A stretch of 22,900 bases of DNA from a virus. Positions within the stretch are counted from its first letter, which is position 1. Every line of letters starts with the position of its first letter. The stretch covers positions 1 through 22,900 of IMG/VR virus record IMGVR_UViG_3300013125_000052; one strand, given 5' to 3'. This document shows, one piece after another, positions 7,047 through 14,085 of the stretch. Both the position numbers and the translations under genes were made by a program. Below the pieces are notes generated by a model, which had not been told where the DNA came from, made no database searches, and saw nothing but the letters and a program-made list of their open reading frames with translations.

Positions 7047-7571
7047 TTATTTTTTATTTTTATCACTCCAAATATAATAACCATTAAATTCATTTTCATA
7101 TGTCATTTCATTTAAAGTTGAAATGACATTTAATGTGGTGTCAAAAGTTATGGTTTGTTGAAATGAAAATTTTAATGCTTCTTTATCTATAAATGATAAA
7201 GGCTTCATCATAATACCAAAAACATTTAATGAATCCGGAATATCTCCATAAAATTCTGATAATGCAAAAGTTACCAAATTTTCTCTGATGTTTTCAATAT
7301 CTTCTTTATCAAAAATCTGACATTTAAAAACTACTCTTTCCGTTCCAAGAATATCACCACTCATATCATTAATTTTATAGAGATGTTTTTTCTTATCCAT
7401 TAGATCAATATACTGTTCATAACTTTTATAATAATCAATAAGAGTTTTAATATATTTAGAACCAGCCAATTTGATATTGTATAAAAACTCATCTAATTTA
7501 ACATTAGGAATCTGAAATTCATTAAGGGGACTCCATTCAGTAAATTTGGTTATATTTAATGCTTCTTTCAT
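7047..7571 (-). CDS. Unknown protein, 174 aa, with targeting-like N-terminus
   Basis: A 174-residue protein with no recognised family. It begins MKEALNITKFTEWSPLNEF; ITKFTEW followed by PLNEF resembles the neighbouring capsid-targeting-like leaders with an L-x-E site. The rest includes KYIKTLIDYYKSYEQYIDLMDKKKHLY (helical) and FKCQIFDKEDIENIRENLVTF, with several beta-like segments near the end (FSFQQTITFDTTLNVIST). Nothing suggests an enzyme or membrane protein. It starts one base after the stop of the gene at 7573. Confidence 0.6.
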   Translation of the reverse strand: MKEALNITKFTEWSPLNEFQIPNVKLDEFLYNIKLAGSKYIKTLIDYYKSYEQYIDLMDKKKHLYKINDMSGDILGTERVVFKCQIFDKEDIENIRENLVTFALSEFYGDIPDSLNVFGIMMKPLSFIDKEALKFSFQQTITFDTTLNVISTLNEMTYENEFNGYYIWSDKNKK

Positions 7572-7572
7572 A

Positions 7573-8349
7573 TTATTTTCTTTTTTTGCCTATTTTTTTT
7601 AGAACCTTCTCAATGTTATTATTGTAAATAGTTATGAATTTGACGAATTCTTTCATAAATTCTATATCTTCCGATTTTGATTCTGCCAATTGTTTCATTT
7701 TATTCATAACTGATTCTAAAGCAGATTCAGTTTTTGCTTCTTTAAATTCTTTTAACAAATTGTTTAATTCATCATATTTGAATTCAAGAATCAACATTTC
7801 TTCTTTCTTTCTATCAAGATATACTCTAAAATCACTCCACTCACCTTCTATTTCTTCCAAATTAGATTTTTTTTCAAATTCATTTACATCTTTCTCCAAT
7901 GCTATCAATTCTTCATCTGTCTTTACATTTTGAAATCTTCTATTGAAATCCTGAAGCTTATTTAAATAATAAGATCTTAAACTGAATTCGTCATCATCAT
8001 CGTCATAGTATGATTCAAATAGTGATTCATTTTCAACTTCAAATGAATTAAATTCTTTAATGTGTTTCATATTTTTATTTTCTTTTTTATCTTTTTCTTT
8101 TGCAATAAAATCATCTAACATATCGTTAAGTATTACTCTAACTAATTTTTGATACTCTTTTTCATCTTCAACTAAATTGACACCTTTATTTTTAATATCT
8201 TCTAAAAGGTCAGAAAATCTCTTATTATTTTTATAATATTTTTTTAATGATACCGGCTTAGCGCCCCTTTTAATATAAAAATTAATTATAGTATATAATT
8301 CTTTGAATATATCAGATTTTGCCTGTTTTATAATATTAGATGTTTCCAT
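7573..8349 (-). CDS. Unknown coiled-coil protein, apparent fusion with an internal start at 8070
   Basis: The ATG at 8349 (METSNIIKQAKSDIF) gives 258 residues; a TTG ten codons upstream (8379) is less likely. Residue 94 is a Met (8070) opening MKHIKEFNSFEVENESLFE, the same N-terminal signature seen at the starts of neighbouring genes, including an L-x-E site. The DNA before that Met is as A-rich as an intergenic leader and is translated as a Lys/Glu/Asn string (KEKDKKENKN). So either two genes have fused, or 8070 is the true or an additional start (165 residues). After a DDDDDE run the rest is heptad-rich and helical (LNKLQDFNRRFQNVKTDEEL, YDELNNLLKEFKEAKTE). No enzyme motif is visible. Confidence 0.6.
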   Translation of the reverse strand: METSNIIKQAKSDIFKELYTIINFYIKRGAKPVSLKKYYKNNKRFSDLLEDIKNKGVNLVEDEKEYQKLVRVILNDMLDDFIAKEKDKKENKNMKHIKEFNSFEVENESLFESYYDDDDDEFSLRSYYLNKLQDFNRRFQNVKTDEELIALEKDVNEFEKKSNLEEIEGEWSDFRVYLDRKKEEMLILEFKYDELNNLLKEFKEAKTESALESVMNKMKQLAESKSEDIEFMKEFVKFITIYNNNIEKVLKKIGKKRK

Positions 8350-8396
8350 ATCTTGTATATATATTTTTTTCTTTCTCAATTTTTATATATAGAAAC

Positions 8397-8678
8397 ATGA
8401 TAACTAAATTTAAAATATTTGAAAATCTCAAATATCAATATGAATTGATTGGCTATCCTGAAGGTAATATTATTACAGTTACACAGGATGAATTTGATGC
8501 CTTAAGAGAAGAAGATTTCGATATTCGTTGGGATGATGAACCTGATTATAAAGAGCAAAATTATGGACAATGGAGATTTATGAATGAAGAAGAAGAAGCA
8601 ATTATAGAATGGTTAGAGATTTATAGAAACACTGGAAATAAAGAACTTCCTGGTTCAATAAAAAAATACAATTTATGA
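8397..8678 (+). CDS. Unknown acidic protein with targeting-like N-terminus and KYNL C-terminus
   Basis: I chose ATG 8397 (MITKFKIFENLKYQYEL, 93 residues); the open frame runs further upstream to 8340 but overlaps the divergent gene and lacks a leader. The N-terminus fits the shared signature (ITKFKIFE). The protein is acidic (EEDFDIRWDDEPDYKEQNYG, NEEEEAIIEWLEIY) and ends IKKYNL, one of three proteins in the window with that tail. The function is unknown. Its stop overlaps the next start (ATGA at 8675-8678), coupling it to the zinc-finger protein. The divergent gap 8350-8396 holds ATATATATTTTTT and TTTTATATATAG tracts. Confidence 0.65.
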   Translation: MITKFKIFENLKYQYELIGYPEGNIITVTQDEFDALREEDFDIRWDDEPDYKEQNYGQWRFMNEEEEAIIEWLEIYRNTGNKELPGSIKKYNL

Positions 8679-9544
8679 AACACTTAAAAAAATTAAACGA
8701 ACTATTTGAGTCAATTGAAAACTCAATATCACTATGGGTTCAGCGTAATGAACATAAACTAAAAGAAGAATTGATAGAAGATTCAGATTTTGCTGAAGGC
8801 CATGTTTTTCAAGGAATATTGAATATATTATATGATGAGTGGCAAAAAAATAGTAATTTGTCTTATGATAAACTTATCGACTGGGTATCTAGCACTTATG
8901 GTGAATTACCTAAATTTGCAATGTATTTAGCCAGTTATAATTATCAAGTTGGTAATGGTGGCCATAGTCAATACTTTGATAATGGTTATGCAAGTTCTAG
9001 AACAAAAGGTTTCGGATCCTATGATAATATAGATTTACACAATGATTTCGAAGAAATGTTTAAAGAATTAAAAATGGATGAAATATTAGAGGTTGGAAAA
9101 AAAGCATTACAAATTATTCAGTCTTTTACCCTCGATTTTGATGATGACGTTGAAGAATGTTCAAATTGTAGCGGCAGTGGAAGAGAAGAATGTCCTGAAT
9201 GTAGCGGCTCTGGAAGTAAATCTTGTCCTGCATGTGGTGGTAGTGGTGAAAATGATGAAGGTGAAAAATGTGATGAATGTGGCGGTAATGGTGACGTAGA
9301 TTGTGATGAGTGTGGTGGTGAATGTGATATTAGATGTGGAGAATGCGACGGTGATGGTCAAGTGGTTGTTGCTGAAAATGTACCAATGATAGAAGGATGG
9401 GATAATTTAGATAATAGATGGTATGAGATTGATGATAAAGTAGTAGACCAATTTAATGCATATTTGAGAACTTTAACTTTAGATGGTGAAAAAATGGAAA
9501 AATTAATTTCATTAGCAAATTCTACTCAAAAGTATAATTTATAA
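8675..9544 (+). CDS. DnaJ-type zinc-finger protein with DUF4375-like N-terminal domain and KYNL C-terminus
   Basis: A 289-residue protein. It begins MKHLKKLNELFESIE, the shared targeting-like signature with an LFE site. Residues about 25-150 contain GNGGHSQYFDNGYAS, which resembles the DMP19/DUF4375 family. Residues 162-228 hold six CxxC pairs (C162, C173, C184, C199, C210, C221), most followed by GxG, plus Cys217. This is the cysteine-rich zinc finger of DnaJ, but without a J-domain. A C-terminal domain (about 230-289) ends STQKYNL. In DnaJ this finger binds zinc and unfolded substrate; here the partner is unknown. It is translationally coupled to the gene before it. Its end overlaps by 6 bp with the convergent gene at 9539. 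Confidence 0.75.
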   Translation: MKHLKKLNELFESIENSISLWVQRNEHKLKEELIEDSDFAEGHVFQGILNILYDEWQKNSNLSYDKLIDWVSSTYGELPKFAMYLASYNYQVGNGGHSQYFDNGYASSRTKGFGSYDNIDLHNDFEEMFKELKMDEILEVGKKALQIIQSFTLDFDDDVEECSNCSGSGREECPECSGSGSKSCPACGGSGENDEGEKCDECGGNGDVDCDECGGECDIRCGECDGDGQVVVAENVPMIEGWDNLDNRWYEIDDKVVDQFNAYLRTLTLDGEKMEKLISLANSTQKYNL

Positions 9545-9796
9545 AACAGAATTTATTCTTTCTAATTTAATTCTTCTTAACGATTTTGGTTTACATTTCT
9601 GTAATATATATTCTGCTAATCTGATTGCTTCTTCTTTTGAAAGAAGTCCACCAGTGTAACCATGTTGACCCCATTCTACACCAAAACTAAAACCAGTTTT
9701 ACCACCGCATCGTACTTCATTAGATTTAGATATTTCGATTTTACCAGCACCAACAACATCCAAATATAAATAATTTTTGTGCCAATCAGGTCTCAT
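9539..9796 (-). CDS. Unknown small protein downstream of the polymerase fragment
   Basis: I do not recognise this protein. It is 85 residues and begins MRPDWHKNYLYLDVVGAGKIEIS. It has a Gly-rich central stretch (RCGGKTGFSFGVEWGQHGYTGG), then SKEEAIRLAEYILQKC and a basic C-terminus. The Gly/aromatic pattern suggests a compact beta-rich fold followed by a helix. Its ATG overlaps the polymerase stop (ATGA at 9793-9796), so it is translationally coupled to that gene. Confidence 0.6.
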   Translation of the reverse strand: MRPDWHKNYLYLDVVGAGKIEISKSNEVRCGGKTGFSFGVEWGQHGYTGGLLSKEEAIRLAEYILQKCKPKSLRRIKLERINSVL

Positions 9797-11154
9797 ATTT
9801 GAAATATTGAATTTAATACAGATAATCTCTTATTTATGGTTGGAAGTCCAATTGGTTCAATGAATCTATTTATTACACTTAACATGCAAACATCAAATTG
9901 TTCATCATAATCTATTTTAACACCTTCTTTTTCAACTATTTCATATGGATGCATACTTCTCATATAGGCAAAAACATTATTCTTAGGATGATTGCAATAA
10001 TAATATTTTATTCTACCACCTCTAATATTATCATATTTAATTTTATATTCAGAATTCTTATTTAAAAGATAATTATGCAAAGCAGACGCTTTAACTCCAA
10101 AATGAGCACCTTTAACAGTAACAACACCAGTAACATCATCTATAATTTTAGATGAATAATTAGAACAACTTGTAGTCATACTAATATCTTCAATATCAGC
10201 CATCATAAATTGTTTTTTCAAATCCTTTACAAGTAAAAGTATTTTTCTAATATTAAGATTATTAGGATTTGCAAAAATATATTTTAAAAACTCATAAATA
10301 TTTTCTCTAACAAAAAGTGGTGTAGATGATTTAACAATTTCTACACCTTTTGGATAAAAATAACTTAAATTTTCATAGAAAATTCCATCCTCCCAAACCA
10401 CATTATTAATATAATTCTTTTTCTGAATATGTAGAGCTGATCTATTAATAGTTTCAAGTTCAAAATCATGTATATTTTTTACACCAAATTTAGCAGCATA
10501 TTCATCTAAATAAGTATTAAATAATTTTTTAATAATAACTCTATCAAGATGTAGAATGAAATCTAATTCATCACCTTTGAATCCGCAAGAATCTATCATT
10601 GGTTGAAATGAAATATATAAACTGTCCGTATCACCGTAAATAGTTATAGGTGAATCAGTTAGTATTTTTTCAACATTAGAAAAATCATGTATATCTCTAC
10701 GAAATAATACATTATAACCTTCAACAATTTTTTTATCTTCTTTTAGATCTGATCTCAAAAAATTAAGTTTAGTTATTAATTCATCAAGAGAATTATGTGC
10801 ATAATTAATATTCTCACCATCCCTATTTAATAAGTAATATTTGCCTTCTTTTTCGGCAATATATTCTATTCCTAATTTTTTATGTGCATCAATATCTAAA
10901 TGCCACTCTTTATAAAAATATTTTTCAATTTTTTTGAGCATATACTGAATTACGTCACGGCCCATAGCCGTAATAGCATTTGCAATATGTGAATTTGATA
11001 GAACAAATTTTGGATGTGCAAAAGCACCATATGTACCATTAATTACTAATTTTAGAGCAAGTTGCATCGCTTTTGCTCTATCATAATCCGCTTGTGTCTC
11101 TTCTATTTTTTTCTTTAATTCAGATATTTTCTCTCTTTTTTCCGCAGCAGTCAT
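9793..11154 (-). CDS. 43: Family B DNA polymerase, C-terminal half (T4 gp43-like)
   Basis: A 453-residue protein that begins just before the fingers helix of a family B polymerase. Residues 31-47 (QLALKLVINGTYGAFAH) are motif B, with Lys35, Asn39, Tyr42 and Gly43. Residues 173-178 (YGDTDS) are motif C, with the metal-binding Asp175 and Asp177. Later landmarks match T4 gp43: KKNYINNVVWEDGIFYE, KGVEIVKSSTP and a C-terminal FIEPIG...LNSIF that resembles the clamp-binding tail. The 3'-5' exonuclease domain and motif A (DxxSLYP) are absent and are not found upstream in the window, so the gene can only act with a separate N-terminal subunit. Split gene 43 is known in some Aeromonas T4-like phages. 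An endonuclease gene lies directly upstream. I chose ATG 11154; the frame is open for about 18 codons before it. Confidence 0.88.
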   Translation of the reverse strand: MTAAEKREKISELKKKIEETQADYDRAKAMQLALKLVINGTYGAFAHPKFVLSNSHIANAITAMGRDVIQYMLKKIEKYFYKEWHLDIDAHKKLGIEYIAEKEGKYYLLNRDGENINYAHNSLDELITKLNFLRSDLKEDKKIVEGYNVLFRRDIHDFSNVEKILTDSPITIYGDTDSLYISFQPMIDSCGFKGDELDFILHLDRVIIKKLFNTYLDEYAAKFGVKNIHDFELETINRSALHIQKKNYINNVVWEDGIFYENLSYFYPKGVEIVKSSTPLFVRENIYEFLKYIFANPNNLNIRKILLLVKDLKKQFMMADIEDISMTTSCSNYSSKIIDDVTGVVTVKGAHFGVKASALHNYLLNKNSEYKIKYDNIRGGRIKYYYCNHPKNNVFAYMRSMHPYEIVEKEGVKIDYDEQFDVCMLSVINRFIEPIGLPTINKRLSVLNSIFQI

Positions 11155-11191
11155 CTTTAAAATTCTTTTTATTTTATATAAAAAAATTAAA

Positions 11192-11779
11192 CTATAGTTT
11201 ATATAAAAATTTTAAGTTTCCAGAATTGAATATTCTTAAGTATCCCAACTCATCCATGATTTCAAATTCAGTCTTTTTAGAATCATATCCATTTTTAACT
11301 AAAATATCTTTTCTAAAATTAAATCTATTTAATTTATTTAAATTATTATCAATATAAAAATAATTAACTTCTGTTTTTTTACTCAAAATAAATCCTAATT
11401 TAAGGTATAAATCACCTTTACTATAACATCGATCTGCATATGATATAATTTCTTTTGGCATAAATTTTATCACAAAATATTTGAATAATCTAGATGCACC
11501 ACCAATTACGTTAACATTTAATTTATTACAAAATCTTAACATCTCATACTTATCAATTAAATTTATATTACCCAAATTTTTTCTATTTGCTCCAAATGTC
11601 ATTAAACTACACAATTCATTATTATAAAATAATCCTATTTTAAACTTAGAGCCAACAAAACCTTGAATATGATTTTGATTCAAAAAATCTTTAATCAATT
11701 TATTATCTGTAATTTCTTTTATCTCACATTTTCTAGCAAATATTTTATTTGGTGTTTTGTTCAGTTTATTTAATATCAT
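11192..11779 (-). CDS. Homing-endonuclease-like protein, C-terminal part after an amber codon
   Basis: A 195-residue open frame that continues, in the same reading frame, the gene stopped at 11816-11818. The codons between the amber and this first Met read DEWINKKEIIKS, which directly continues IHIW before the stop; the usual wording in this family is IHIWEDEW. The domain holds FLNQNHIQGFVGSKFKIGL, MTFGANRKN, EMLRFCNKL and GGASRLFKYFV, a C-terminal module seen in many phage endonuclease-like proteins. It ends in a TAG. On its own it is probably a remnant unless internal initiation or amber suppression occurs. It lies 37 bp upstream of the DNA polymerase half. Confidence 0.6.
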   Translation of the reverse strand: MILNKLNKTPNKIFARKCEIKEITDNKLIKDFLNQNHIQGFVGSKFKIGLFYNNELCSLMTFGANRKNLGNINLIDKYEMLRFCNKLNVNVIGGASRLFKYFVIKFMPKEIISYADRCYSKGDLYLKLGFILSKKTEVNYFYIDNNLNKLNRFNFRKDILVKNGYDSKKTEFEIMDELGYLRIFNSGNLKFLYKL

Positions 11780-11815
11780 AGATTTAATAATTTCTTTTTT
11801 ATTAATCCACTCGTC

Positions 11816-12790
11816 CTACCAGATATGAATTAATTGAATATCATTAAGTTCACACTCTTCAGTTTTATTTAAATGATATTTTCTATCTTTATAAATATCA
11901 GAATGCCAATAGACTCCATTATATTCAAATGCTAATTTTAAATCTGGTAAATATATATCTAATTCTTTAGATATTTCTTCTTTATAATTTCTTAAAATAA
12001 TTCCATTATAATTCAATTCTATAAATTTTGCAAGTTCCATTTCTCTTGCAGATTCTTTATAATCCAATTTATTACATATTGTGCATAATGTTGTTTTTTG
12101 AATCATCTTTCTCTGATATAAATTTTTACTACTTATATTAAAATAATGATCACAACCTTGATCGCACTTTATGTCTATAGTTCTATCGTCTTTTAAGTTA
12201 TATTCAATTATATTATAATTCTTTAATTTAAATAACGCATCTGATTCCCACCGTTTATATGTTAGTTCATAAAAGTCCTCAGACTTTGAAAAGTGATCAA
12301 CTCCCCAATTTTCTAAATTTGTTTTTATTATTTTTTTTCTTATATCAGATGAAGATAAAATTTCATTAACTCCATATTTATCAAATATAGTTTTATTTAT
12401 TTTTTCTTTAGTATTCTTTTCTAATAAAGTAGTTTTAACTCCATATTTTTCCATATTATTTTTTGATATTTTTTCTTTGCACTCATCTGTTTTTGAATAA
12501 TTGGTGGTACCATATCTATCTAAAGATGTTATTCTCCTTTTCAGATTTGAGCATTTTTTACATCCATAATATCCACATCTTTTTTCATTTTCTAAATATT
12601 TATGATATGCTATTTCCTTTTCTACACCGCATATATCACAAATAGCTGTAATTTTTTGATGAGAAACTGATGATAAATGTATAGGGTTAATTATTAATAA
12701 TTCGTGAAGATTTGTCTTATATCCTAATTTTCTATAATGAGTTATATTTCTATATGAAATATTTACAGTTATTTCTTTTTCTTTTATCAT
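11816..12790 (-). CDS. Homing-endonuclease-like protein, N-terminal part ending at an amber codon
   Basis: A 324-residue product up to an in-frame TAG. Order: a zinc-ribbon-like region (CDICGVEKE, about 50-58; CGYYGCKKCS, about 72-81); three or four repeats of the type RYGTTNYSKT / KYGVKTTLLE / KYGVNEILSS / NWGVDHFSKS, each preceded by a Lys-rich helix (DNA-binding modules of DUF7487-like type, from memory); then a Vsr-like nuclease core with ELDIYLPDLKLAFEYNGVYWHSD and KTEECELNDIQLIHIW. The nuclease core is almost complete, but the C-terminal module is cut off by the stop. The ATG follows TATAAAT directly. Whether it is active, suppressed or decayed cannot be told. Confidence 0.65.
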   Translation of the reverse strand: MIKEKEITVNISYRNITHYRKLGYKTNLHELLIINPIHLSSVSHQKITAICDICGVEKEIAYHKYLENEKRCGYYGCKKCSNLKRRITSLDRYGTTNYSKTDECKEKISKNNMEKYGVKTTLLEKNTKEKINKTIFDKYGVNEILSSSDIRKKIIKTNLENWGVDHFSKSEDFYELTYKRWESDALFKLKNYNIIEYNLKDDRTIDIKCDQGCDHYFNISSKNLYQRKMIQKTTLCTICNKLDYKESAREMELAKFIELNYNGIILRNYKEEISKELDIYLPDLKLAFEYNGVYWHSDIYKDRKYHLNKTEECELNDIQLIHIW

Positions 12791-12810
12791 ATTTATACAT
12801 TAAATTACAA

Positions 12811-12825
12811 AAGCACCATATGCTT
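12811..12825 (-). terminator. Weak terminator-like hairpin after the protease gene
   Basis: On the minus strand AAGCA-TATGG-TGCTT forms a 5-bp stem followed by TTG, with only four T residues in the run. It lies about 40 bp past the protease stop and before the endonuclease gene. It is short and could be chance in this AT-rich gap. Confidence 0.25.
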
Positions 12826-12863
12826 ATGTATAAATAATTTATAATATAGTTTATTATTTAAAT

Positions 12864-14078
12864 TCAGCGGTTTATCAATCCTACCTGCCAATAGGTTTTA
12901 CCTGAAATAGTTATTGAAACCTGATTACTCAATTCATTAACCGTATATTGCTCTATATTTTCGTTTGAAAAATTAGCACTTTCACCTTTCCAAGCTGAGA
13001 CTTTAATGAGATCGGCTACATGATCTATTCTACAAGCAACTCCAACAGTAGTACTACCAGCAAAGCATAATCCGATAATTTTCTTTGTACCTTCAATATC
13101 TGCAATCAAAGCTGAACCAGAATCACCATGCCAAATAGGATAATTACAAATACTAAAGGGTCTTGTTGAACCAGATGTTGCAACAAAACTAATGAGATCA
13201 GTAAAAGTAGCATTTGTATCTATACCTTGCCTATGATAAGGTCCTACCAATGTAGTATCACCTATAGATGATATTCTAAGTTTTGTAGTACCTTCACCTT
13301 TTCCTCCAGTTGTTCTACCAGCACTATATAAATAAGGATCAGTATCTAGAAGTGCATCTAATTCTTCCGTTGTTGCAAAATCTAATCCTAGTCCAGTAAT
13401 ACTATCACTTAATCCTTCTTGTTTATAAGATATTCCAGAATTAAATGTGCTTCCAGATCTAATTGTAATTAGAGCGACATCAACATAATTATATTCTTCA
13501 GAACTTATTGGATAATATCTTTTAACCAATCCTATTGGAAAATTATCGGTTAAACTTTCGTGTGGTTGACTTGCTGTATTTCCAGATATATTAGCAATTA
13601 ATCCTATCTGGCTTCTTTCTGAACATAAAAATGCATCATTTATTAAGACATGATTATTAGAAACACCAATTAAAGTATTGGTATTGGCATCTAATGCTAG
13701 AAATCCCAAGGTTCCAGTTGTTGCTGACATTGCTGGCATTGAACTACATGATACACCACCTTTCAGTGGTCTAGATGAATTTCTATTTGAAGGCGGAGTA
13801 ATTTGCCAAGAATAAAATGATGAATCACATATTAATTTTATATCACGTTCTACCACATCAGTAGATATTATATCTCCATTAATTTCTATGCTGGATGGTA
13901 ATAATTCATCTTCTGTTAATGATTCTTTTGGCTTCTTTTGTTTTACTGTAAAAACTATAGATTTTTCATCCGTCATAACACCATTTGAAATTTTAAAACC
14001 ATACCCAACAGAAATGATATTATCATTTGTGCCCTGATAGTAATCTTGAGTTTGTTTTAAAATTTCTTCGTGTTTCAT
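12864..14078 (-). CDS. Trypsin-like serine protease
   Basis: A 404-residue protein with a chymotrypsin-fold protease domain. The triad is visible: His143 in GVSNNHVL, Asp200 in VDVALI and Ser320 in GDSGSAL. Residues 1-100 form an N-terminal extension with VGYGFKI and KSIVFTVKQKKP; this resembles the propeptide-like lead of bacterial 'trypsin-like' proteins that start with ixVGxGxK. No signal peptide is present, so it acts in the infected cell or as a virion part. The last 50 residues (ENIEQYTVNELSNQVSITISGKTYWQVGLINR) look like a small added beta domain. It is the next gene after the Thr-rich protein (7 bp between them), so the two are probably expressed together. Its substrate is unknown. 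It is not the T4 gp21-type prohead protease. Confidence 0.85.
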   Translation of the reverse strand: MKHEEILKQTQDYYQGTNDNIISVGYGFKISNGVMTDEKSIVFTVKQKKPKESLTEDELLPSSIEINGDIISTDVVERDIKLICDSSFYSWQITPPSNRNSSRPLKGGVSCSSMPAMSATTGTLGFLALDANTNTLIGVSNNHVLINDAFLCSERSQIGLIANISGNTASQPHESLTDNFPIGLVKRYYPISSEEYNYVDVALITIRSGSTFNSGISYKQEGLSDSITGLGLDFATTEELDALLDTDPYLYSAGRTTGGKGEGTTKLRISSIGDTTLVGPYHRQGIDTNATFTDLISFVATSGSTRPFSICNYPIWHGDSGSALIADIEGTKKIIGLCFAGSTTVGVACRIDHVADLIKVSAWKGESANFSNENIEQYTVNELSNQVSITISGKTYWQVGLINR

Positions 14079-14085
14079 ACTATTT

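Noticed and set aside
7634-7933. Plus-strand frame of 99 codons rich in Ser, Phe and Asn
   Set aside because: Antisense to the coiled-coil gene; composition is the usual mirror of Glu/Lys-rich codons.
8340-8396. Upstream extension of the gene at 8397 (MFPYLVYIFFSFSIFIY) as a signal peptide
   Set aside because: It overlaps the divergent gene and reads through the AT-rich intergenic tract. The ATG at 8397 fits the shared N-terminal signature.
9093-9361. Two alternative frames inside the zinc-finger gene (one on each strand)
   Set aside because: They are shadows of the repetitive CxxCxGxG coding sequence, which has few stops in other frames.
11073-11357. Plus-strand frame of 94 codons
   Set aside because: Antisense to the polymerase start and the endonuclease end; Phe/Leu/Ser-rich shadow without a leader.
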